Assembly: GCA_003416985.1 (NCBI GenBank)
Contig: QVIN01000006.1
Span: 310,001-374,000 of the forward strand
DNA length: 64,000 nucleotides
Source: Duganella sp. BJB480
GTDB taxonomy: Bacteria; Pseudomonadota; Gammaproteobacteria; Burkholderiales; Burkholderiaceae_D
Direction of reading: 5' to 3'
This document shows positions 17,135-24,608 of the stretch, one piece after another; position 1 is the stretch's first letter, and the number at the start of each line of letters is the position of its first letter. A model generated the notes under the pieces. The model was not told the DNA's origin and ran no database searches. It worked only from the letters and a program-made list of their open reading frames with translations. Position numbers and translations under genes: made by a program.

Positions 17135-18298
17135 ATGATCATTACGCCAGCGCGGCCCGCGCGCCAAATCCGTCCCACCTTCGTCCTGGCTTGCAGCTGG
17201 GCGCTGGGCATCGGCGGCACCACCATGATGCCGCTGCTGGTGACGAACGCGATGGCCCGCCTGCGGCTGGACGAGGGCGCGGCCTCCATGCTGGCCGGGG
17301 CGGAGATGGTGGGCATGCTGGCCGGCTGCGTCGCGCTGCCGGCGCTGGCCAGGCGCTGGCCGTCGCAGCTCACCGCCGGCGCGCTGGTGATGCTGGTGTG
17401 GAGCCAGGTGCTGTCGGCGCTGACGGTGTCGGCGCCGGCGTTCGCCATGGCGCGTTTCGCTGCCGGCTTTTGCGAGGCGCAGATGATCGTCATGGTCGGC
17501 ATCTGCCTGGCTTGCCATCGCGACGCGGAACGCCTGTGGGGCGTGGTGCTGCTGCTTTCCGGGCTGGCGGTGGCGGGGGTGTTCACGTTGTTGACGCTGC
17601 TGCCGGGCGTGGCGGCGGGCAGCGGGATCTGGTACGGGCTGGCGCTGCTGGCCGCGGTGCTGGGGCTGGCGGCGGTGCGGGTGCCGGTGCTGATGCCGGC
17701 GCCGCAGCCGGCGGTCCATGCCGGCCACCGGCGCGGAAGGCGGGAGGTGTGGCTGGCGTGGGGCGTGTTCGTCGGCGTCTACAGCGTGCAGGCGGGCGTG
17801 TGGGCGGTGTCGGCGCTGCAGGGGGAGCGCATCGGCCTGTCGCTGCCTTCCGTCGGCATGGTGCTGTCGCTGTCGTCGCTGCTGGGCTTCTTCGGCGCGG
17901 TGGTGCCGGCCATACCGGCGCTGGCGGCGCGGCGCGGACTGACGGTGATGGCGGCGCTGGTGGTGATGTCGGCGTCGGTGGCGGTCTTCTTCATGGCGCG
18001 CAGCGTGGCGGCGTTCTTCGTCGCGCAACTGGCGCTGAACGTGGCCTTCTATACCGTCATGGCGATACTGAACAGCTTCATCTCGGCGCGCGACCACGAC
18101 GGCAGGCTGCTGTCGCAATCGGTGGTGGTGACCTTCGCGGCGGTGGCGCTGGGGACGGTCGGCGCCGGGGCGCTGTTCCAGGATCTGGGCGGCGTGGGCG
18201 TGATCCTGTTTTCGGTGCTGGCGCTGGCGGCCAGCGTGCCGCTCGGGCTCAAGGCCCTGCGCGGCCATGGCCGGATCAGCGCATCACCAGCGCCTTGA
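17135..18298 (+). CDS. MFS transporter
   Basis: The start at 17135 has GGAGG five bases upstream; the longer reading frame from 17009 runs through the regulatory region. The 387-residue protein is highly hydrophobic with about 12 predicted membrane helices and the MFS loop-like basic turn LARRWPSQ near residue 70. Substrate cannot be told. Its position beyond the AraC regulator and its promoter motif shared with the monooxygenase operon suggest it moves a substrate or product of that pathway across the inner membrane. Its last 23 bases overlap the convergent GGDEF gene. Confidence 0.8.
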   Translation: MIITPARPARQIRPTFVLACSWALGIGGTTMMPLLVTNAMARLRLDEGAASMLAGAEMVGMLAGCVALPALARRWPSQLTAGALVMLVWSQVLSALTVSAPAFAMARFAAGFCEAQMIVMVGICLACHRDAERLWGVVLLLSGLAVAGVFTLLTLLPGVAAGSGIWYGLALLAAVLGLAAVRVPVLMPAPQPAVHAGHRRGRREVWLAWGVFVGVYSVQAGVWAVSALQGERIGLSLPSVGMVLSLSSLLGFFGAVVPAIPALAARRGLTVMAALVVMSASVAVFFMARSVAAFFVAQLALNVAFYTVMAILNSFISARDHDGRLLSQSVVVTFAAVALGTVGAGALFQDLGGVGVILFSVLALAASVPLGLKALRGHGRISASPAP

Positions 18299-19640
18299 CG
18301 GCCTCCATCGCGGCGCTGCCGGTGGTGGTGGCCTGCACCTGATTGCGGCCGCCCTCCTTGGCCACGTACATGGCGCGGTCGGCGGCGACGAACAGCGATT
18401 CGATGTTGTCCAGCTGGTGCGGCCGGATGGTGGCCACGCCGATGCTCACCGTCAGCCACGCCGAGGTGGTCGAGCGCGGGTGCGGGATCTGCAGCGATTC
18501 GACGTGGGCGCGGATCGATTCGGCCAGCAGGTGGGCCGAGTCGCCGTCGGTTTCGGCGAACAGCAGCACGAACTCCTCGCCGCCGTAGCGCGCCGCCAGG
18601 TCGGTCGGGCGCAGCGCGTGCGAGGCGATGGCCTGCGCCACCTGCTGCAGGCAGGCGTCGCCGGCCGGGTGGCCCAGGGTGTCGTTGTACAGCTTGAAGT
18701 GGTCGACGTCCAGCACCACCAGCGACAGGGGCAGGCCGCTGCGCATGGCGCGCTGCCATTCCTTTTCGAGGAAGGTGTCGAAGTGGCGGCGGTTGGCGAT
18801 CTTGGTCAGCGGGTCGACCATGGCGGCGCGCTGCAGCGCGTCCTCCGACTGCTTGTGGTGGGTGATGTCGTGCAGCAGGCCGATGAACAGCGGCTGGCGC
18901 AGGTACATCGGCGTCAGCGTCAGGTCCATGCACACCGAGCTGCCGTCGCGGTGGCGGATGATCACCTCGCGCGTGCCGTGGCTGTGCGCCGACTCCGGCG
19001 CGGCGGCGTAGCGGTCGAAGTAGTCCAGGTATTCCTGCGCCACCAGGGGATTGAGCAGGTCGGCGATGGAGCTGCCGGCCAGCTCGTTTTCCTGGTAGCC
19101 CAGGTATTTGTCGCAGGCCGGGTTGGTGAACTGGATGCGGCCGTCCGCCTCGATGATCAGCAGACCCTCGGCCATGTTGTTGACGATGGTGCGCAGGCGC
19201 TCGGCCTGTTCCTCCTGGGTCTCGCTGCGGCTGCGGATGTTGAGCTGCGTGCGTACGCGGGCGCTCACCTCGGCCATGCGCAGCGGCTTGCTGATGTAGT
19301 CCACCGCGCCGATGTCGAAGCCGGCCACCACGTCCTCGGTCCCGGTGCGCGCGCTCATGAAGATGACCGGGATGCGCTGGGTGGCGGCGTGGCTCTTGAG
19401 CTGGCGGCAGGTTTCGAAACCGTCCATGCCGGGCATGACCACGTCGAGCAGGATCAGGTCGGGATGGACGCGGCGGGCGATCTTCAGCGCCCGCTCGCCC
19501 GAGGTGGCGACAAAGGTCTGGTAGCCTTGCTGGACCATCAGCTTGCGCAGCGCGCTCAGGTTCTCCGGCGCGTCGTCCACTATGAGTATCGCGGCGTCGC
19601 GCCGCGTGGCCAGAAGAGGATTGGAGACTGGGTTGAACAA
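18276..19640 (-). CDS. response regulator with PAS and GGDEF domains (diguanylate cyclase)
   Basis: The 454-residue protein has a receiver domain (about 15-130; phosphoacceptor Asp in LILLDVVMPGMDG), a coiled linker, a PAS domain (about 150-265; FTNPACDKYLGYQENEL) and a GGDEF domain (about 285-440). The active-site motif is RYGGEEF, and an RxxD inhibitory site (RPTD) lies five residues before it. It should therefore make cyclic di-GMP under feedback inhibition. The start is a TTG at 19640 without a strong ribosome binding site, so the exact N-terminus is uncertain. The sensor kinase is not adjacent. Confidence 0.87.
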   Translation of the reverse strand: MFNPVSNPLLATRRDAAILIVDDAPENLSALRKLMVQQGYQTFVATSGERALKIARRVHPDLILLDVVMPGMDGFETCRQLKSHAATQRIPVIFMSARTGTEDVVAGFDIGAVDYISKPLRMAEVSARVRTQLNIRSRSETQEEQAERLRTIVNNMAEGLLIIEADGRIQFTNPACDKYLGYQENELAGSSIADLLNPLVAQEYLDYFDRYAAAPESAHSHGTREVIIRHRDGSSVCMDLTLTPMYLRQPLFIGLLHDITHHKQSEDALQRAAMVDPLTKIANRRHFDTFLEKEWQRAMRSGLPLSLVVLDVDHFKLYNDTLGHPAGDACLQQVAQAIASHALRPTDLAARYGGEEFVLLFAETDGDSAHLLAESIRAHVESLQIPHPRSTTSAWLTVSIGVATIRPHQLDNIESLFVAADRAMYVAKEGGRNQVQATTTGSAAMEAVKALVMR

Positions 19641-19853
19641 GGGCTGGCCTGACAGGAAAGTGACTATTCGTTCAAATCATAACGCGTCGGCCCGCCGCCA
19701 TGTGAAAAATCATGGGCAGTTTTTTGAGGATTTCTTCGGAATTGGCGGCGATGCCACGCCAGCATGCGAGTGGCTTACTTAATGTTGATGGGATGTTATG
19801 GCTTTGACCGGCGATCGTGACTTTTGGTGATAAAGTCGCGGCGGCTTTGTTGT

Positions 19854-19884
19854 ATTTGTGGGCGGCGCGCGGCCGCCCACAAAT
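19854..19884 (-). terminator. perfect 13-bp hairpin after the aminotransferase gene
   Basis: ATTTGTGGGCGGC (19854-19866) pairs with GCCGCCCACAAAT (19872-19884) across a 5-base loop. It begins 11 bases past the aminotransferase stop on the minus strand. The tail is not U-rich, but the AT base pairs at the foot of the stem give a typical terminator shape. Confidence 0.65.
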
Positions 19885-19894
19885 GGCGGGACGT

Positions 19895-21088
19895 TTAGAT
19901 CTTGGCGGCGATCAGCTTGCCGAGGATCTCGATGCCGGTGCGGATGCGGTCCGGCGCCACGGTGACGAAGGACAGGCGCAGCGTGTTGGTTTCCGGCTCG
20001 TTGGCGTAGAACGGCGAACCCGGCACGAAGGCGACCTTCTGGGCGATGGCTTCGTCCAGCAGCTTCATGGCGTCGATGTGCTTAGGCAGCGTGACCCAGA
20101 TGAACATGCCGCCTTCCGGCTTGGTCCACTCGACGCCGGCCGGGAAGTGCTGGGCCATCGCGTCCAGCATGACCTGGCACTGGTCGCCGTACAGGGCGCG
20201 GATTTTCGGGATGTGGCGGCCCAGGAAGCCGTCCTTGATCACTTCGTGCACGACCATCTGGGTCAGCTGCGAGGTGTGCAGGTCGGCGGCCTGCTTGGCC
20301 AGCTCCAGGCGGCGCACCAGCGGCAGCGGGGCGACCACGTAGCCCAGGCGGATGCCGGGGGTCAGCACCTTGGAGAAGGAGCCCATGTAGATCACGCCGT
20401 CCGGGTTCATCGCCACCATCTTCGGCAGCGGGTCGCCCTTGTAGCTCAGGGCGCCGTACGGGTCGTCCTCGATCAGCGGCAGGCCGAGGCGGGCGCAGGT
20501 TTCCACCAGCTCCAGGCGGCGCTCGACGGACAGGGTGCGGCCGGTCGGGTTCTGGAAGTTCGGCAGCGCGTACAGCAGGCGCGCGCCCTGGGCGACGGCG
20601 TCCAGCGACGACGGCACCAGGCCGTGTTCGTCGGTGGCGACGGATTTGAATTCGGGACGATAGACCGAGAACGCCTGCAGCGCGCCCAGGTAGGACGGGG
20701 TCTCGACCAGCACGCGGCTGCCTTCGTCGATCAGCACCTTGCCCAGCAGGTCCAGCGCCTGCTGGGAGCCGGAGGTCATCAGCACCTGTTCCGGCACGAT
20801 CTTCGCGCCGTTGGTGGAGAGCGAGTCGGCGATCCACTGGCGCAGCGGCAGGTAGCCGTCGGTCGGGCCGTATTGCAGGGCGACCTTGCCGTTCTCGCTG
20901 AGCACCTTGTCGAAGGCGGCTTTCATCTCGTCGACCGGGAAGGTCAGCGGCGACGGCAGGCCGCCGGCGAAGGAGATGATCTCCGGCTGCTGGGTGATCT
21001 TGAGGATCTCGCGGATGAAGGACGATTGCAGCTGGTCGGCGCGTTCGGAGAAGCGCCACTGGATCGGATTGGGGTTTTCGATTTTCAT
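19895..21088 (-). CDS. PLP-dependent aminotransferase, 2-aminoadipate/LysN-like
   Basis: The 397-residue fold-type I aminotransferase has the pattern of the 2-aminoadipate/kynurenine aminotransferase group: ISFAGGLPSPLTFP near residue 40, ALPNFQNPTGRTLS near 190, DDPYGALSYKG near 225, and the PLP lysine in YMGSFSKVLTPGIRLGYV (Lys near 255). It transfers amino groups between an amino acid and a 2-oxo acid; exact substrates are not readable. A terminator separates it from ridA upstream, so it probably has its own promoter. RidA nearby would hydrolyse reactive enamines released by such PLP enzymes. Confidence 0.85.
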   Translation of the reverse strand: MKIENPNPIQWRFSERADQLQSSFIREILKITQQPEIISFAGGLPSPLTFPVDEMKAAFDKVLSENGKVALQYGPTDGYLPLRQWIADSLSTNGAKIVPEQVLMTSGSQQALDLLGKVLIDEGSRVLVETPSYLGALQAFSVYRPEFKSVATDEHGLVPSSLDAVAQGARLLYALPNFQNPTGRTLSVERRLELVETCARLGLPLIEDDPYGALSYKGDPLPKMVAMNPDGVIYMGSFSKVLTPGIRLGYVVAPLPLVRRLELAKQAADLHTSQLTQMVVHEVIKDGFLGRHIPKIRALYGDQCQVMLDAMAQHFPAGVEWTKPEGGMFIWVTLPKHIDAMKLLDEAIAQKVAFVPGSPFYANEPETNTLRLSFVTVAPDRIRTGIEILGKLIAAKI

Positions 21089-21163
21089 ACATGTCTCACT
21101 AAAGGTAACCGGCGCTGCCGGTTGTTCATCAAGCTCGCTTGTGGCGTGCTCTTATAAAAGGAA

Positions 21164-21183
21164 CGGCTTCGGGTAAGAAGCCG
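21164..21183 (-). terminator. Rho-independent terminator after the RidA-family gene
   Basis: CGGCTTC (21164-21170) pairs with GAAGCCG (21177-21183) around GGGTAA. On the minus strand the stem starts five bases after the RidA stop and is followed by TTCCTTTTAT, a U-rich tail. Confidence 0.75.
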
Positions 21184-21188
21184 CCCGC

Positions 21189-21650
21189 TTACGCGACTTC
21201 CGCGATCAGTTCGATTTCGACGCAGGCGCCAAGCGGGATTTGTGCGACACCAAAGGCCGAGCGGGCGTGCTTGCCGGCTTCGCCGAAGACTTCGCCCAGC
21301 AGCTCGGAGGCGCCGTTGGTGACCAGGTGCTGTTCGGTAAATTCAGGGGTGGAGTTCACCAGGCTCATGACCTTGACGATGCGCTTGACGCGGGTCAGGT
21401 CGCCGCCGACGGCGGCCTGCAGGGTGCCCATCAGGTCGACGGCGATGGCGCGCGCGGCGGCCTTGCCTTCGGCGGTGTCGATGTTCTTGCCCAGCTGGCC
21501 GACCCACACGCTGCCGTCGGCGCGCTTGGCGATATGACCCGACAGGAACACCAGGTTGCCGGTTTGGGCGTACATGACGTAGGCCGCCGCCGGGGTGGCG
21601 GGTGCGGCGAGGGTGATATCGAGCGCTTTCAGTTTTTCGTAGACAGACAT
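21189..21650 (-). CDS. RidA-family enamine/imine deaminase
   Basis: The 153-residue protein belongs to the YjgF/YER057c/UK114 family, in the longer subgroup recognised by VFLSGHIAKRADGSVWVGQLG and by the C-terminal ARSAFGVAQIPLGACVEIELIA, which holds the conserved arginine and glutamate. RidA proteins hydrolyse 2-aminoacrylate and related reactive imines made by PLP enzymes. The start at MSVYEKL is chosen over one four residues upstream because GGA lies at a usable distance. Its position between an aminotransferase and an amino-acid-exporter-like permease suggests a protective role in amino acid turnover. Confidence 0.88.
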   Translation of the reverse strand: MSVYEKLKALDITLAAPATPAAAYVMYAQTGNLVFLSGHIAKRADGSVWVGQLGKNIDTAEGKAAARAIAVDLMGTLQAAVGGDLTRVKRIVKVMSLVNSTPEFTEQHLVTNGASELLGEVFGEAGKHARSAFGVAQIPLGACVEIELIAEVA

Positions 21651-21737
21651 GTGGTTATCCAAAGAGTAAGTGGGAAATGCAGGTTCAAGACCGATATTGT
21701 ACGTCAGCGGCAGGGGCTGCCCGCAATCGCGGCGAAA

Positions 21738-22709
21738 TCAAGATAGTCTACGGTTTTCGCCCCGTTTTACCTGCATTTTGCGGCCGGCACCCACCACGGC
21801 GATGACGGCGATTGCAAAAACCACGGTGGGCCATGCGAGCGCCTCGCCCAGCACCAGGGCCGCGCCGAGCAGCGACAGGAAGGGCTGGACCAGCTGCACC
21901 TGGCCGACCCGCGCCACGCCGCCCAGCGCCATGCCGCGGTACCAGAAGAAGAATCCGATGAACATCGAGAACACGGAGACGTAGGCGAAGCCGGTCCAGG
22001 CGGCGGCGCTGGCGGCGGCCAGCCGGGGGCCGTCCTGCCAGCACAGCCAGCCGACCAGCGGCAGCAGCACCGGCGCCGACAGCAGCAGCGCCCAGCAGAT
22101 GGTTTGCTGTCCGCCCAGCGTCTGCGACAGGCGGCCGCCGGCGGCGTAGCCCATGGCGGCCAGCAGCACGGCCAGGAAGATGGCCAGGTCGGCCGGCTGC
22201 AGACTGCCGCCGCTCTGGCCCAGCGCGAAGCCGATCACCAGCGCCGAGCCCACACTGGCCATGACCCAGAAGCCGGGCGACGGCTTTTCGCCGGCCAGCA
22301 GGGCGCCGAAGACGGCGGTGGCCAGCGGCAGGATGCCGACCAGCACGGCGCCGTGGGCGGCCGGCAGGCTGCGCATGGCGATGGAGGTCAGCCAGGGGAA
22401 GCCGATGATGCAACCTGCCGCCACCATGGCCAGCGGCGCCAGGGCGGAGCGCGGCGGCAGCGGCGCGCGCTTCCAGGCCAGCCAGCCGGCGGCCAGCGCG
22501 GCGGCCACCAGCGCGCGGCCGAGGGCGACGAAGGCGGGCGACAGGCCGTTGCCCGCATCGCCGCCGCCCACGGCCAGGCGGGTGAAGGGGAGCGTCAGGC
22601 TGAAGATGGCGACCGCGATCAGGCCGAGCAGCATGCCGGTGGTTTCGTCGCTCAGGCCGGGACGGGTGGCGATGGGGACGGCGGCGGGCGGCGGGGCGCT
22701 GTGGGTCAT
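21738..22709 (-). CDS. EamA-family drug/metabolite transporter
   Basis: The 323-residue protein shows two EamA repeats and ten hydrophobic segments after a short proline-rich cytosolic N-terminus; SLPAAHGAVLVGILPLATAV and the repeat-2 YRGMALGGVARVGQVQLVQP are typical. Family members export amino acids and other small metabolites. The start is preceded by TGGAG. It diverges from a MocR regulator across 106 bases that contain a direct repeat, an arrangement in which MocR proteins commonly control an EamA transporter. Confidence 0.85.
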   Translation of the reverse strand: MTHSAPPPAAVPIATRPGLSDETTGMLLGLIAVAIFSLTLPFTRLAVGGGDAGNGLSPAFVALGRALVAAALAAGWLAWKRAPLPPRSALAPLAMVAAGCIIGFPWLTSIAMRSLPAAHGAVLVGILPLATAVFGALLAGEKPSPGFWVMASVGSALVIGFALGQSGGSLQPADLAIFLAVLLAAMGYAAGGRLSQTLGGQQTICWALLLSAPVLLPLVGWLCWQDGPRLAAASAAAWTGFAYVSVFSMFIGFFFWYRGMALGGVARVGQVQLVQPFLSLLGAALVLGEALAWPTVVFAIAVIAVVGAGRKMQVKRGENRRLS

Positions 22710-22761
22710 GCGGTCTCCAGGGTTGGTTATGGTTGGTATGGATGTATGCTACGTGACAAAA

Positions 22762-22780
22762 CCAGTACAGTGCCAGTACA
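22762..22780. promoter_or_regulatory. candidate MocR operator: direct repeat CCAGTACA
   Basis: CCAGTACA occurs at 22762-22769 and again at 22773-22780, a period of 11 bases or about one helical turn. It lies midway between the divergent EamA and MocR starts. MocR regulators are known to bind direct repeats near their own promoter; assignment here is by position. Confidence 0.5.
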
Positions 22781-22815
22781 CTTACGCACATAATTTCTCA
22801 TACTGTGACGGTAAA

Positions 22816-24528
22816 ATGACCAATACACGCACGCGCACTTCACTTTTGGGCGCCGCCGCGTCGGCCGCGGCGGAGGCGGTGGCCGATGCGCTGGCGGCGG
22901 CCGAGGCGCGTTCGGCGGCCAAGGCGGGTTCCGGCCGGGCCGTGGCGGCGGCTGCGCCGGGACCGGCCGTGGCGGCAGTGGCGACGGCATCGTCCGGCGT
23001 GTCGTCTGCGGCGCGCGCGGCGCCGGCGGCGGGTGGGGGCGGCAAGGGCGCGGCGCGGGCGGGGCAGCCGGGGATGGTGCTCGGGCTGCTGTCGCGCGAG
23101 TCGGGCGAGACGCTGATCGACCAGATCGTGCGCTCGGTGGCGGCGCGCATCGACGACCGCCTGCTGCGCGGCGGCGCGCGCATGCCGTCGATCCGCGCGT
23201 TCGCGGCGGCGCACGGGGTGTCGGCGTTCACGGTGGTGGCCGGCTACGACAAGCTGGTGGCCTCCGGTTATCTGGAGTCGCGCCGGGGCGCGGGCTTTTT
23301 CGTGCGCGAGCCGGCGGCGATGGAGCTGAACCTGGCGCAGCGGCGGCCCGGCGGGCGGCGCCGGACCGGCGAGGCGGAACGCGATCACCCGGGCGTGAAG
23401 CCGATCGACGTGGTCTGGCTGGTGCGGAACATGTTCCGCCAGATGCCGCACGGGCAGATGCCGGGCACCGGCGTGCTGCCGCCGGACTGGATGGACGGTG
23501 TCGCCATCGGCAATGCGCTGCGCGCGGTCAGCCGGCAGAACGCCAACCTGTTGATCGGCTATGGCGTGCCGCAGGGCTTCCTGCCGCTGCGCCAGCAGCT
23601 GCAGCTGAAGTTCGCCGAGATGGAGATCGCCGCCGCGCCGGAGCAGATCGTCACCACGGCCGGCGTGACGCAGGCGCTGGACCTGGTGGCGCGCGAGTTC
23701 ACGCGGCCCGGCGACACGATCTTCGTCGACGATCCGGCCTGGTTCCTGATGTTCGGCTCCTTCGCGGCGCTGGGCGCCAAGGTGGTGGGCATTCCGCGCC
23801 TGGCCGACGGCCCGGACATCGCGCAGCTGGCGGAGCTGGCGGCGCTGCACAAGCCCAAGCTGTACATCATCAATTCGGTACTGCACAACCCCAGTTCGAC
23901 CTCGCTGTCGGCGGCCAAGGCCTTCCAGGTGCTGCGGCTGGCGGAGGAACACGACTTCGTCATCGTCGAAGACGACATCTACTGCGACCTGCATCCGGGC
24001 GCCGCGGTGCAGCCGGCCACGCGGCTGGCGGCGCTGGACCAGCTGCAGCGGGTGATTTACCTGGGCGGCTTTTCGAAGACGATGGCGGCCAACCTGCGGG
24101 TGGGCTTCATCGCGACGTCGCCGGAGCGCGCCGAGCGCCTGGCCGACCGCAAGATGCTGACCATGCTCACCACCAGCGATATCGGCGAGCGGGTGGTGTA
24201 CAAGGTGCTGTCGGAGGGCTCGTTCCGCAAGCATATCGACCGGGTGCGCGCGCGGCTCGACGGCATCCGCGCCAAGACCATCCGCCAGATGGAGCGGGTG
24301 GGCCTGAAGGTGGACGTGGTGGCGCCGGCCGGCATGTTCGTGTGGGTCGATGCCGGCTGCGACACCAATGTGCTGACCGAGAAGGCGATGGCGCACAACA
24401 TGCTGCTGGCGCCGGGCAGCCTGTTCTCGCCCAAGCAGCTGCCGTCGACCCGCATGCGGGTCAATGTGGCGGCCATGCAGGAGCCGGCGGTGTGGCGTTT
24501 CCTGGAGCGGGAGTTGGGCCGCTCTTGA
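22816..24528 (+). CDS. MocR-type regulator (GntR helix-turn-helix fused to aminotransferase domain)
   Basis: The 570-residue protein has an Ala/Gly-rich N-terminal extension of about 90 residues, then a GntR winged helix (about 95-170; RMPSIRAFAAAHGVSAFTVV). An aminotransferase-like domain follows, with SVLHNPSSTSLS, VEDDIYCDL and the PLP lysine in YLGGFSKTMAANLRVGFI. MocR proteins sense PLP or amino compounds and regulate a divergent gene, here the EamA transporter. The ATG at 22816 has no strong ribosome binding site, and an internal ATG at about 23074 would remove most of the Ala-rich part, so the start is uncertain. Normal MocR length is near 470-500. Confidence 0.85.
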   Translation: MTNTRTRTSLLGAAASAAAEAVADALAAAEARSAAKAGSGRAVAAAAPGPAVAAVATASSGVSSAARAAPAAGGGGKGAARAGQPGMVLGLLSRESGETLIDQIVRSVAARIDDRLLRGGARMPSIRAFAAAHGVSAFTVVAGYDKLVASGYLESRRGAGFFVREPAAMELNLAQRRPGGRRRTGEAERDHPGVKPIDVVWLVRNMFRQMPHGQMPGTGVLPPDWMDGVAIGNALRAVSRQNANLLIGYGVPQGFLPLRQQLQLKFAEMEIAAAPEQIVTTAGVTQALDLVAREFTRPGDTIFVDDPAWFLMFGSFAALGAKVVGIPRLADGPDIAQLAELAALHKPKLYIINSVLHNPSSTSLSAAKAFQVLRLAEEHDFVIVEDDIYCDLHPGAAVQPATRLAALDQLQRVIYLGGFSKTMAANLRVGFIATSPERAERLADRKMLTMLTTSDIGERVVYKVLSEGSFRKHIDRVRARLDGIRAKTIRQMERVGLKVDVVAPAGMFVWVDAGCDTNVLTEKAMAHNMLLAPGSLFSPKQLPSTRMRVNVAAMQEPAVWRFLERELGRS

Positions 24529-24551
24529 AATCGCTCTTATAATCCCCACTT
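24524..24551 (+). promoter_or_regulatory. sigma-32-type heat-shock promoter of htpG
   Basis: CTTGAAA (24524-24530) and CCCCACTT (24544-24551) are separated by 13 bases, matching the RpoH consensus (CTTGAAA, 11-16 bases, CCCCATnT) with one mismatch in the conserved positions. The -35 box overlaps the stop codon of the MocR gene. It lies about 57 bases before htpG, a known RpoH target in other bacteria. Confidence 0.75.
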
Positions 24552-24608
24552 TCTTGGAACTTTTGCGTTTTTTGTATCATCCACCACAAGACTATTGAGG
24601 CTTTCAAA

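Noticed and set aside
24556..24581. GGAACTT resembling a sigma-E -35 box before htpG
   Set aside because: Only 14 bases separate it from a poor -10 (TCATC); the sigma-32 match just upstream is much better.
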